Part shown: positions 26,577 through 35,179 of the stretch, piece by piece | Position numbering within the stretch: the first letter of the stretch is position 1 | Layout of the letters: every line of letters starts with the position of its first letter | Assembly (NCBI RefSeq): GCF_005233845.1 | Contig: NZ_SZQL01000001.1 | Location: 702,158-766,157, forward strand | Origin: Ilyomonas limi | Lineage (GTDB): Bacteria > Bacteroidota > Bacteroidia > Chitinophagales > Chitinophagaceae | Direction of reading: 5' to 3' | Length of the DNA: 64,000 bases | Program-made: the position numbers and the translations under genes | Notes under the pieces: model-generated | Told to the model about the DNA's origin: nothing | The model's input: only the letters and a program-made list of their open reading frames with translations | Databases searched by the model: none

Positions 26577-29561
26577 TTAAAAATTCAGATTCACACTCAA
26601 CGTGTAAGTACGCGGACGCGGATAAATGTTGTTATCTACACCGCTGTACACTTCAGGGTCAAGCCCGCCATATTTGGTTACGATAAATACATTTTGGCAA
26701 TAAGCACCTACCGTAAGATTGACCTTATTTTTGATAATCCTGCCTGCATTATAGCTAAGCCCTATATTATCCATTTTTAAGAAAGAGGCATTATATACGT
26801 AGTAATCCGATTCTCGCTCACGATAGGTTTGGAAGCCGGCAGATAATGCCGCAACCGGTACATTTTGTATAAAATTGTTTGGGCTGATAATAGCAGCAAT
26901 ATTACCACTGCCCGAGAATACCTGGTTGTACATGTAATTGCCAATATTAGCACGCAACAAAGCATTCAGTGTCCATTGCTTATACGTGAGCGAAGTGGTA
27001 AAGCCCATTTTCACTGGTGCAAAAGGCGATTTATAACGGTATTTATCATTGTTGTTAATAATGCCATCCCGGTTTAAATCGGCAAATAATCCTTCTATTG
27101 GTTTTCCGTCGGTATCATACACTTGCTTATATACGTAAAAAGCAAATGGGGTATAACCTATGGAATTGATTTGTACCTGTGTGCCTTGGGGGTCTATGCT
27201 GGGACCCACAGGATTGCCAAAAAAGGTAGGATCAACGGTTTTGGTAAGTCTGGTAATCTCACGATGGATGTACGTAAAATTGTACGAGAGATCCCAGCGG
27301 AAATTTTTGCTTACAACGGGCGATGCATTAAGTGTTACTTCTACGCCCTGGCTTTTCATATCGCCTACGTTATCGGTGATTTTGTTGGTAAAATTGGTGC
27401 CTACCGGCAGGTTCAGCGTATTCAGTAAATCTTTTGTTTTTCTGGTGTACACATCTACGGTTGCCGAAAGACGGTTTTTCAAAAAACCAATATCTATACC
27501 TGCATTATACGATTCGGTTTGTTCCCATTTGATATCTGCTGCATACGCCACCGGAGTGTAAGGATAGTAAAATGTATTGCCCAACTGGTACTGCGAGGTA
27601 GCAGCAGCGAGATAGTAAGCCGGTAAATAAGAATAATTGGCAATGCCTTCCTGCTGGCCGGTAACGCCATAGCTCAATCGCAGTTTCAGGTCGCTCAGTG
27701 CCCTTGAGTTTTTGAGGAAGTTTTCCTGATTGATGCGCCAGGTGAAGGCAGCGGAAGGAAACACACCCCAGCGGTTTTCCTTGGCAAAACGCGAAGAGCC
27801 ATCTGTGCGGATAGAACCTTGCAGGATATATCTGTTTGCCAGCGTATAAATCAAACGCCCGTAGTACGAAATCAGTGTATTTTGCTGTATATCATTGAAA
27901 TAGGTTGGTGCTGAGCCCGGTACTGTATCCTTGGTATCAACAAAGAAAGTATAGTTGTTATAGTTGGTGGACTTGTTATCATAATAGCCATAACCTGCTA
28001 CTGCATTAATGTTGCTATTAATTGAACGAAGGTCCTTTAAATAGTTAAGATAAAACTCTGCAACATAGTTATTGTTGTTTTGCTTGTAATAACTGCGAAC
28101 ACCCCGGTAAGCATAGTTGTTGTTGCCCTGCCTTGAACTATCAGTATAAGGGCTGCCATGACCTTGGGAAACATCATAACCTAAGTTCAAATTGGCATGA
28201 AGGTCGGCCAAGAAATGAAACTTATAATCAAACTGTATATTGCCGAAGCTACGCGATACATAGCTCGTACTATGATATTGGTTGAGTAAAGCAACAGGAT
28301 TAGAAATAGCATTGGGATTGAAGGTGCCATCAGACTGCAGCCATTCAAAATAACCACCTTTATCGTTATACACAGTTTGTGTTGGATCAAACGATACGGC
28401 TGCACCAATTGCGCTCTGGTTGGCAAAATTGCTCTGTGATAAACTACCCTTTACATTAATGTCTATTTTTAAATGCTTATCAAACAGTAACGGCGATAAG
28501 TTAATACCAACCGTACCTCTTTGCAGTAAATCGGTTTTCAGAGTGCCCTGTTGAGAGAGATAGCCAAGCGATAACCGGTAAGGCAGGTTTTTTAATGCGC
28601 CCGAGACACTCACATTATTATCGGAGGTAATGGCATTTTGAAAGACTAAACTCTGCCAGTCGGTGTTGGCAGTCCCTAACCTTCCCTTTTCAGCCTCAGT
28701 AGCAGTAGGACTATTATTTACAAAATTGCGCATCTCATCGGCATTCAATACGTCCAGTTTTTTGGCGATGGTAGCCACTGACAAATTGCTCACCACATTT
28801 ACCTGCGGCTTGCCTCGGCGTCCACGCTTGGTAGTAATAATGATAACGCCATTAGAAGCGCGTGAACCATAAATAGCAGTAGAAGCCGCATCTTTCAGTA
28901 CGGTAAATGTTTCAATGTCATTTGGGTTGATAAGCGCCAAACTATTTGCAGCACCAGATATGCCGCTGGTTCCATCACCTTTTCTGGGTTCACTCAACGG
29001 AATACCGTCCACAATAATTAGCGGGTCGTTACTGGCATTTAGCGATGCGCCCTCTCTAATGCGGATAGTACTGCCTGCACCTGGTGCACCGCCGTTAGAT
29101 GTAACGCTAACACCCGCTACTTTACCCGCAATCAACTGATCTGGCGAAGTAATGGTTCCTTTTTGAAAGTCTTTACTGGTAACAGTAGCAATAGAGCCGG
29201 TTACATCTTTTTTTTGCTGGGTGCCATAGCCAATCACTACCACATCGGCAAGTGCTGCCGTAAGCGGTTCCAGTCTTACCACAATAGCGCCCTCAGCAAT
29301 GGGTACTTCCTGCGAGGCATAATTAACAGAAGAAATAACCAGCGTTTGGGCCGTTGCCGGTACACGCAGGCTAAAGGAGCCGTCAGGTTTGGTTTGAGTA
29401 CCTGTTGTGGTGCTCCTGACGAGTACCGAAGCACTTTGCAGAGGCCTTCCCGCCGTATCAGTTACGGTGCCGGTAACTGTTCTTTCCTGCGCTAAGCCAG
29501 GCACGGCAATACACCATGCCACAGCAAGCACAAAAGCCATAAAAGTCCACTTCAAATTCAT
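26577..29561 (-). CDS. susC: SusC/RagA-family TonB-dependent outer-membrane transporter
   Basis: The frame opens at 29603, but the ATG at 29561 starts the signal peptide (MNLKWTFMAFVLAVAW, cleaved near GLAQE), giving 994 aa. A CarboxypepD_reg-like domain at ~25-100 (VTGTVTDTAGRPLQSASVLV) is followed by the SusC TonB box/plug entry DVVVIGYGTQQKKDVTGSIA and the plug (IRIREGASLNASNDPLIIVDGIPL). A 22-strand barrel ends in YTLSVNLNF with terminal Phe. The length is typical. It imports oligosaccharides across the outer membrane with SusD, using TonB energy. There is no ECF sigma/anti-sigma pair or SusR-type regulator adjacent, and no N-terminal STN domain, so regulation is probably by a regulator encoded elsewhere. 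Confidence 0.97.
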   Translation of the reverse strand: MNLKWTFMAFVLAVAWCIAVPGLAQERTVTGTVTDTAGRPLQSASVLVRSTTTGTQTKPDGSFSLRVPATAQTLVISSVNYASQEVPIAEGAIVVRLEPLTAALADVVVIGYGTQQKKDVTGSIATVTSKDFQKGTITSPDQLIAGKVAGVSVTSNGGAPGAGSTIRIREGASLNASNDPLIIVDGIPLSEPRKGDGTSGISGAANSLALINPNDIETFTVLKDAASTAIYGSRASNGVIIITTKRGRRGKPQVNVVSNLSVATIAKKLDVLNADEMRNFVNNSPTATEAEKGRLGTANTDWQSLVFQNAITSDNNVSVSGALKNLPYRLSLGYLSQQGTLKTDLLQRGTVGINLSPLLFDKHLKIDINVKGSLSQSNFANQSAIGAAVSFDPTQTVYNDKGGYFEWLQSDGTFNPNAISNPVALLNQYHSTSYVSRSFGNIQFDYKFHFLADLHANLNLGYDVSQGHGSPYTDSSRQGNNNYAYRGVRSYYKQNNNNYVAEFYLNYLKDLRSINSNINAVAGYGYYDNKSTNYNNYTFFVDTKDTVPGSAPTYFNDIQQNTLISYYGRLIYTLANRYILQGSIRTDGSSRFAKENRWGVFPSAAFTWRINQENFLKNSRALSDLKLRLSYGVTGQQEGIANYSYLPAYYLAAATSQYQLGNTFYYPYTPVAYAADIKWEQTESYNAGIDIGFLKNRLSATVDVYTRKTKDLLNTLNLPVGTNFTNKITDNVGDMKSQGVEVTLNASPVVSKNFRWDLSYNFTYIHREITRLTKTVDPTFFGNPVGPSIDPQGTQVQINSIGYTPFAFYVYKQVYDTDGKPIEGLFADLNRDGIINNNDKYRYKSPFAPVKMGFTTSLTYKQWTLNALLRANIGNYMYNQVFSGSGNIAAIISPNNFIQNVPVAALSAGFQTYRERESDYYVYNASFLKMDNIGLSYNAGRIIKNKVNLTVGAYCQNVFIVTKYGGLDPEVYSGVDNNIYPRPRTYTLSVNLNF

Positions 29562-30215
29562 AATGTGCAATTTATATTTGGTAAGAGTAATGACTAAGAG
29601 CAATACAAGTTGAGCGTGCAGTATTTAATTTTTGGTAAAGCATCGTTTGATTTGTATCAATGGCAGCAATATTTGCTTTAGTAATTAATGTGTATGTTTT
29701 ACACAAAGACAAAAATGATTTAAATATTTATTATCATCAAAAATTTTTTTATATAAAAATGCAGTAGTATAGGAAACAGTAATTTTCTTGTTATGGTTGT
29801 GCTATTGGCGTGCCAATATTTTCCTTGTATTTATTAGTTACGTTTGTATGCTCTGTTTACTCGTTGCGTTAGCCTTTTCATCTATTAAGATTATTTAGCA
29901 GAGATGCTTATTTCATTCGTGTAAACTGCTATTTTTTGAAGTTGACAGAGCCAAACCGCCTGTTACCAGCTTTTTCAGTTTGCTTATTGTACAGTAATAT
30001 AGCTTTCCGCAGTAATAAAAAATGGAGGCTTAATATTTTTTTATATTATATTCTATAATATAGCATTATCAAACACATTATAAATCAATATAGAAGCATG
30101 TGGTATAAAGAATAGGACTGAATATATTAAAAAAATATTTAATTGACTTACATATCTTTCAAACATTATTCTCTAAATTGCACCCATCCAAACAATACAT
30201 ATTTCCAAAACTAAT
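29562..30215. other. Divergent AT-rich intergenic region between susC and cysQ
   Basis: This 654-base gap holds the promoters of the sus operon (minus) and cysQ (plus). I found no full TAnnTTTG element facing either gene. The stretch around 30045-30065 is extremely AT-rich and partly self-complementary (TATATTATATTCTATAATATA). No credible ORF or RNA gene is visible. Confidence 0.5.
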
Positions 30216-31013
30216 ATGAATACAGTACTCGAAATAGCAATTCAGGCGGCAATTGAAGGTGGAAAAAAAATTATGGAAGTGTATGCACAGGATTTCTCTG
30301 TGTTTACTAAAGAAGATAGTTCTCCGCTCACCGAAGCTGACCGTCAGGCGCACGAAAGCATCAAAGCTATATTAGCTGAAACAAACCTGCCGCTGTTAAG
30401 CGAAGAAGGCAAGCTAACGCCTTTTGAAGAACGCAAGAATTGGGAAACTTTCTGGCTGGTAGATCCGCTGGATGGCACTAAAGAGTTTATTAAACGTAAT
30501 GGCGAGTTTACCGTGAACATTGCGCTTATTAAAAATGGCACTCCCGTATTAGGTGTTGTATTTGTGCCGGTTACAGGCATGTTGTATTTTGGTACAGAAG
30601 AGAAAGGTAGTTATTATCTTGAACTGGGTAGCACAGATGTTACCCTGAGTCCTGAAGACATTATTGCACAGGCAAAAGCATTGCCCTCTGCTCAGGATGC
30701 TGCCGTTTATACGGTTGTAGCCAGCCGCTCGCACAATACGCCGGAAACAGAAGCCTTTATTGATGAAAAAAGAAAGAAACATGGCGAAGTAAATACCATT
30801 AGTGCCGGCAGTTCGCTCAAGCTTTGCCTTGTAGCCGAAGGTAAGGCACAGGTATATCCGCGCCTTGCACCTACAATGGAATGGGATACTGCCGCCGGAC
30901 ATGCAGTAGCTAAGTATGCCGGTTGCCAGGTGTACGATTTTAAAAGCAATACCGAACTGCAATACAACAAGGAAAACCTGTTAAATCCCTGGTTTGTAGT
31001 AGAAAGAGCTTAA
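30216..31013 (+). CDS. cysQ: 3'(2'),5'-bisphosphate nucleotidase CysQ
   Basis: The 265-aa inositol-monophosphatase-fold enzyme removes the 3'-phosphate of adenosine 3',5'-bisphosphate (PAP), the by-product of sulfotransfer, and of PAPS. Metal-site motifs are LLSEEGK (~62-68) and DPLDGTKEFI starting at D83. The second is the CysQ form of the family DPxDGT motif. The C-terminal WDTAAGHAVAKYAG segment completes the signature. It is cytoplasmic and Mg-dependent. Its position just ahead of cysC-cysD-cysN and a sulfotransferase is the expected one for PAP recycling. A 146-base gap with its own promoter candidate separates it from cysC. Confidence 0.96.
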   Translation: MNTVLEIAIQAAIEGGKKIMEVYAQDFSVFTKEDSSPLTEADRQAHESIKAILAETNLPLLSEEGKLTPFEERKNWETFWLVDPLDGTKEFIKRNGEFTVNIALIKNGTPVLGVVFVPVTGMLYFGTEEKGSYYLELGSTDVTLSPEDIIAQAKALPSAQDAAVYTVVASRSHNTPETEAFIDEKRKKHGEVNTISAGSSLKLCLVAEGKAQVYPRLAPTMEWDTAAGHAVAKYAGCQVYDFKSNTELQYNKENLLNPWFVVERA

Positions 31014-31039
31014 ATTTATACCAATATTATTATTCCTAC

Positions 31040-31071
31040 TTGTTTAATAGGAATTTGGAAGATTAAATTTG
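31040..31071 (+). promoter_or_regulatory. Candidate promoter of cysC-cysD-cysN
   Basis: TAAATTTG (31064-31071) is a full match to the -7 consensus, with TTG at 31040-31042 spaced 21 bases upstream as a -33 box. It lies ~90 bases before cysC and would allow expression separate from cysQ. Confidence 0.5.
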
Positions 31072-31159
31072 CAATCAGCAACGAGGTAAATGCTCAACAT
31101 TATTATCCTTTACCATCGTTATCCTCCTGTGAAAGCTGCTTATAAAGCTCAACGCAAAA

Positions 31160-31765
31160 ATGATAATGGAAGAAAAACTGCATATTATAGCGCATGATTA
31201 TAAAATTGGTCGTGCGGAGCGCGAAAAGCGAAATGGCCATCGTGCGGCATGTCTTTGGTTTACCGGCTTATCCGGCTCCGGCAAAAGTACCGTGGCAAAC
31301 GTGGTAGAGCAGGAACTGCATAATATGGGGTTATATACCTACATCCTTGATGGTGACAACATCCGTAAAGGATTGAACAGCGATTTAAACTTCACCGAGC
31401 AAAGCCGCATAGAAAATATCCGCCGCATTGGCGAAGTTGCGAAACTCATGATTGACGCTGGCATTATTGTACTGGCAGCCTTTGTTTCTCCTTTTATAAA
31501 AGACCGCCAAATGCTTCGTAACCTGATGGATGACAGCTTTGTAGAAATTTTTGTGGATGCACCAATAGAAGTATGCGAGCAGCGCGACGTAAAGGGCTTG
31601 TACAAAAAAGCCCGCGCCGGCGAAATCAGCAACTTCACAGGCATCTCTTCGCCGTTTGAACGTCCCATTCATCCCGATGTGCATATTCATACTGATAAAC
31701 AAACCTTAGAAAATAGTGTACAAGCTATATTGGATATTGTTTTACCTAAAATAAAAATCAATTAA
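31160..31765 (+). CDS. cysC: Adenylylsulfate kinase (APS kinase)
   Basis: The 201-aa kinase has a P-loop GLSGSGKST at residues 36-44, then YILDGDNIRKGLNSDLNF (APS-binding DGDN region) and FVSPFIKDRQMLRNLM. It phosphorylates adenosine 5'-phosphosulfate at the 3' position to give PAPS. Here it is a free-standing protein, not fused to CysN as in some bacteria. Starts at 31160 or 31166 are equivalent. It ends six bases before cysD, so the two are cotranscribed. Confidence 0.97.
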   Translation: MIMEEKLHIIAHDYKIGRAEREKRNGHRAACLWFTGLSGSGKSTVANVVEQELHNMGLYTYILDGDNIRKGLNSDLNFTEQSRIENIRRIGEVAKLMIDAGIIVLAAFVSPFIKDRQMLRNLMDDSFVEIFVDAPIEVCEQRDVKGLYKKARAGEISNFTGISSPFERPIHPDVHIHTDKQTLENSVQAILDIVLPKIKIN

Positions 31766-31770
31766 CCGTC

Positions 31771-32676
31771 ATGCATAAGTATTACCTCAACCACTTGCAG
31801 GAGCTGGAAGCAGAAGCCATCTTCGTGATAAGAGAAGTGGTGGCGCAGTTTGATCGTCCGGCAATTTTATTTTCCGGTGGTAAAGATTCAATTGTTGTAA
31901 CTCACCTGGCACGCAAAGCCTTTGCGCCGGCTAAAATTCCGCTGCCACTCATTCACATTGATACGGGACACAACTTTCCGGAAACAATGGAGTTTAGAGA
32001 TAACCTTGTAAAAAGATTAGGCATACAGCTTATTGTAGGCAGTGTGCAGGAGTCAATTAACAAAGGTCGTGTAAAAGAAGAAACCGGTCTGAATGCCAGC
32101 CGCAATGCGCTGCAGACCGTAACGTTGCTCGATACCATTGAAGCAAATAAAATTGATGCAGCCATTGGTGGCGCCCGCCGTGATGAAGAAAAAGCCCGCG
32201 CTAAAGAACGCTTCTTTTCGCACCGTGATGAGTTTGGTCAGTGGGACCCCAAAAACCAGCGTCCTGAGTTGTGGAATATTTTCAACGGTCGCAAGCATCA
32301 GGGCGAGCACTTCCGTGTATTTCCCATTAGCAACTGGACCGAAATGGATGTGTGGAATTATATCTGGAAAGAAAATATACCTATTCCTTCGCTTTATTTT
32401 GCGCACGAACGCGAAGCTGTTTACCGCGATAATACCTGGATGCCGGTATCTGAATTTTTGTCGCTCCGCGAAGGCGAAACAATCCAAAAGAAGCTCATGC
32501 GCTTCCGCACTTTGGGCGATATTACTATCACCGGCGGTATAGAATCGGATGCCGACACGCTGGAAAAAATAGTAATGGAAGTAGCTGCCACACGCAGCAC
32601 CGAGCGTGGTAATCGCGGCGACGATAAGCGTTCTGAAAACGCAATGGAAGACAGAAAAAAACAAGGATATTTTTAG
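31771..32676 (+). CDS. cysD: Sulfate adenylyltransferase subunit 2 (small, CysD)
   Basis: The 301-aa PP-loop ATPase shows SGGKDS at 35-40, the ATP pyrophosphatase motif, then IHIDTGHNFPETMEFRD and IGGARRDEEKARAKERFFS. These are characteristic of CysD rather than the PAPS reductase CysH, with the conserved C-terminal GDITITGGIESDADTLEKIV stretch. With CysN it makes APS from ATP and sulfate. The typical length is 300 aa. cysN follows, but not in the usual tight coupling: a 119-base repeat-bearing spacer lies between. Confidence 0.97.
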   Translation: MHKYYLNHLQELEAEAIFVIREVVAQFDRPAILFSGGKDSIVVTHLARKAFAPAKIPLPLIHIDTGHNFPETMEFRDNLVKRLGIQLIVGSVQESINKGRVKEETGLNASRNALQTVTLLDTIEANKIDAAIGGARRDEEKARAKERFFSHRDEFGQWDPKNQRPELWNIFNGRKHQGEHFRVFPISNWTEMDVWNYIWKENIPIPSLYFAHEREAVYRDNTWMPVSEFLSLREGETIQKKLMRFRTLGDITITGGIESDADTLEKIVMEVAATRSTERGNRGDDKRSENAMEDRKKQGYF

Positions 32677-32689
32677 TGAATTGTCAATG

Positions 32690-32758
32690 GTCAATTGTGA
32701 ATATTGAATTTCATCACTCACTACTCACAACTGACCACTCACAACATTCACAATTGAC
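32690..32758. repeat. Long imperfect inverted repeat between cysD and cysN
   Basis: The perfect 13-bp arms at 32690-32702 (GTCAATTGTGAAT) and 32746-32758 are flanked by further imperfect copies of the same words on both sides, covering 32676-32790. The tract is built from variants of 'caattgtcaat', 'tcacaattcac' and 'caccattca'. It would form a large hairpin in the cysCDN transcript. Confidence 0.7.
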
Positions 32759-32795
32759 AATTCACCATTCATAATCTCACAATTCACAAAAAATC

Positions 32796-34055
32796 ATGGC
32801 TACAAATACAAGAGAGCTTTTACGCTTTACCACAGCAGGCAGTGTAGATGATGGCAAAAGCACACTCATCGGACGTTTGCTGTACGATTCTAAATCTATT
32901 TTTGAAGACCAGATAGACGCTATCAGGCAGAGCAGCGAAAGGAAAGGTTTGGCACATGTTGACCTTTCTTTATTAACAGATGGCTTGCGCAGCGAGCGCG
33001 AGCAAGGCATTACCATTGATGTGGCTTACCGCTATTTTGCTACGCCCAAACGTAAGTTTATCATTGCCGATACGCCAGGCCATATTCAATACACGCGCAA
33101 CATGGTTACCGGTGCTTCTACTGCCAACCTTGCGCTGATATTGGTAGATGCAAGAAAGGGTATTGTAGAGCAAACCTGCCGTCACTCTTATATTGCTTCG
33201 CTGTTGCAAATACCGCACATTATTGTGTGTGTAAATAAGATGGACTTAGTAGATTATTCCGAAGAAGTGTTCAACAAAATTGTGGAAGATTATACCGAGT
33301 TTGCCAGCAAGCTCGATGTAACGGACATCCGGTATATACCCATTAGCGCATTGAATGGCGATAACGTGGTAAACCACAGCGAGCACACCAAATGGTATCA
33401 TGGTGCTACGCTACTGCACGAACTCGAAACCATTCACATTGGCAGTGACTACAACCATATTGACGCCCGCTTCCCGGTACAAACCATCATCCGTCCGCAC
33501 TCTACCGAGCACCACGATTACCGCGGTTATGCTGGTCGCGTGGCTGGCGGTATTTTCCGCCCGGGCGATGCCGTTACCGTGTTGCCTTCCGGCTTAACTT
33601 CTACTATCAAAAGTATCGATACGTTTGAAGGTTCTATCAAAGAAGCCTTTGCGCCCATGTCTGTTTCTATTACGTTAGAAGATGATTTAGACATCAGCCG
33701 CGGCGATATGATTGTAAAAGAAAACAACCAGGCAGAGGTAAGTCAGGACTTAGACATTATGATGTGCTGGCTGAATGGCAAGAAACTGCAGCCAGGCTCT
33801 AAGTTTTATCTGCGCCAAAGTGCCAGCGAAGTACGCAGCATTGTAAAAGAAGTGTTGTATAAAATGGACATCAACCAACTGCAGCGCATTGAGGATGATA
33901 AAGAGATTGGTATGAATGATATTGCCCGTGTAAAGATCCGTACTACCAAGCCGGTAGCATATGATGCATACCGTAAAAACCGTTCTACCGGTTCTGTAAT
34001 ATTAGTGGACGAAAGCACCAACGAAACCGTTGCGGCTGGCATGATTGTAGAATAA
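32796..34055 (+). CDS. cysN: Sulfate adenylyltransferase subunit 1 (GTPase, CysN)
   Basis: The 419-aa elongation-factor-like GTPase has G1 GSVDDGKST at 15-23, the G3 DTPGH at 92-96 and the G4 NKMD at 147-150. The beta-barrel domains 2 and 3 follow, ending TNETVAAGMIVE. The residues LTDGLRSEREQGITIDVAYR include switch I. It hydrolyses GTP to drive APS formation by CysD. It ends without an APS-kinase extension, agreeing with separate cysC. A strong terminator follows 5 bases after the stop. Confidence 0.97.
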   Translation: MATNTRELLRFTTAGSVDDGKSTLIGRLLYDSKSIFEDQIDAIRQSSERKGLAHVDLSLLTDGLRSEREQGITIDVAYRYFATPKRKFIIADTPGHIQYTRNMVTGASTANLALILVDARKGIVEQTCRHSYIASLLQIPHIIVCVNKMDLVDYSEEVFNKIVEDYTEFASKLDVTDIRYIPISALNGDNVVNHSEHTKWYHGATLLHELETIHIGSDYNHIDARFPVQTIIRPHSTEHHDYRGYAGRVAGGIFRPGDAVTVLPSGLTSTIKSIDTFEGSIKEAFAPMSVSITLEDDLDISRGDMIVKENNQAEVSQDLDIMMCWLNGKKLQPGSKFYLRQSASEVRSIVKEVLYKMDINQLQRIEDDKEIGMNDIARVKIRTTKPVAYDAYRKNRSTGSVILVDESTNETVAAGMIVE

Positions 34056-34060
34056 TGTAT

Positions 34061-34094
34061 AGCCCTTCTCCGGCAGCCGGAGAAGGGCTCCTTT
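34061..34094 (+). terminator. Terminator after cysN
   Basis: A 13-bp perfect stem (34061-34073 AGCCCTTCTCCGG with 34077-34089) with a 3-base loop is followed by CCTTTAT. It separates the sulfate-activation operon from the sulfotransferase gene, which must therefore have its own promoter or depend on read-through. Confidence 0.85.
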
Positions 34095-34225
34095 ATAAAA
34101 TAAATAATACCATAGCTGGCAAGCTTTAATATTATTTAGCGAAGGTTTTATAATTGAAACAGTAATTTACTGGGTATTTAAATTTTTATTTTTAGTCCAT
34201 TTTAGCAGCACCCGAAAAACACATC

Positions 34226-35179
34226 ATGCAAACTCCGGTATTTCCTAATACTTTTATTATTGGCGTGCAAAAAGCTGGCACTACAACCCTTAACGACTGG
34301 CTTAGCCAACACCCGGAAATATATGGCTACGACACACTTAAGGATGTGCACTTGTTTGCGCGCTTTAAAAATATGGCGGAAATAAAAGAGCGATTGCAGC
34401 AGGAGCCTGTACCTTATAAAGGTGAGCCTGTGGTATTGCAATCGGCCGTGAACTATGTCTTTTACGAGCAAATGCTGCGCGACATTGCACTGCAACAGCC
34501 CGAAGCGAAACTGATTATAATACTCCGCAATCCCGTGCAACGCGCTTTTTCGGCATATGGTTATTTCAAAAAAATGCTGCGTGAAAAAAGAACAGTACAC
34601 GAGGCTTTGATGTACAAGCCGAAGGATGCGCTTCCTTTCTCCAAAGAAAATAACGATATTACTTATATAGAGCATGGTTTTTATTTTATCCAAATAAAAA
34701 ACTGCCTTAAATATTTTAAGAAAGAACAACTACTGGTGCTGGAATATGAAGAGTTGAAAAATCCGCAGGTATTATTGCAAAAAATATTCACATTCTTACA
34801 GGTTAATCCTTCTTTTCAGCCCAATCTGGAAGCGAAAAATGTAACCGGCACTACTAAAAGTACGGCGTTGCAAAAAGGTATTATCGGGCAAAACAAACTG
34901 AAGAAATTTATTATTAAATACCTGGTGGATTTTTGGATGCCGGTAACCAGGCGTAAAAAGCTAAAGGCAAAGCTGTTTGAGATGAATACAACAAAAGCAG
35001 CACCGGCAAAAACAGCAGCAAAAGATACCTCTGATACTACCGGTATTAAGCAATATCTGGAAGGTTTATATAAAGAAGATGTGAAGCAATTAGACGCTTT
35101 GCTGCAAACCAACTTTTACTCAAACTGGTTTGCTGCCAAAGAAAGTGAACAACCAAAACAAGCTATTTCCAATGCGTAA
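34226..35179 (+). CDS. PAPS-dependent sulfotransferase (Sulfotransfer_1/heparan-type fold)
   Basis: The 317-aa protein has the two PAPS-binding elements of the sulfotransferase fold. The 5'-phosphosulfate loop is FIIGVQKAGTTTLNDWL at 10-26, with the catalytic-type Lys16. The 3'-phosphate motif is IIILRNPVQRAFSAY, with R101 and S109. This is the layout of glycan sulfotransferases such as NodH-like or heparan-type enzymes. There is no signal peptide or membrane helix, so it acts in the cytoplasm on an unknown acceptor. The stop codon overlaps the next gene's start by eight bases (ATGCGTAA), suggesting coupled translation with a GT4 glycosyltransferase. The C-terminal ~60 residues (KAAPAKTAAKDTS) are low complexity. 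Confidence 0.92.
   Translation: MQTPVFPNTFIIGVQKAGTTTLNDWLSQHPEIYGYDTLKDVHLFARFKNMAEIKERLQQEPVPYKGEPVVLQSAVNYVFYEQMLRDIALQQPEAKLIIILRNPVQRAFSAYGYFKKMLREKRTVHEALMYKPKDALPFSKENNDITYIEHGFYFIQIKNCLKYFKKEQLLVLEYEELKNPQVLLQKIFTFLQVNPSFQPNLEAKNVTGTTKSTALQKGIIGQNKLKKFIIKYLVDFWMPVTRRKKLKAKLFEMNTTKAAPAKTAAKDTSDTTGIKQYLEGLYKEDVKQLDALLQTNFYSNWFAAKESEQPKQAISNA

Noticed and set aside
29562-30215. Small RNA or riboswitch in the susC-cysQ gap
   Set aside because: The gap is very AT-rich with only weak self-complementarity near 30045-30065; no known aptamer pattern could be recognised by eye.
32053-32721. 222-codon minus-strand open frame across cysD
   Set aside because: Antisense to a clearly assigned gene; no signal or family resemblance.
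32676-32790. CRISPR-like short repeats between cysD and cysN, and similar at 37870-37935
   Set aside because: The repeated words are irregular in spacing and orientation and form inverted, not direct, repeats; there are no uniform spacers and no cas genes.
30216-34055. Reductive sulfate assimilation operon
   Set aside because: cysC, cysD, cysN and cysQ are shared by both uses, but no reductase or siroheme enzyme is present and a sulfotransferase follows, so the biosynthetic sulfation reading was preferred.
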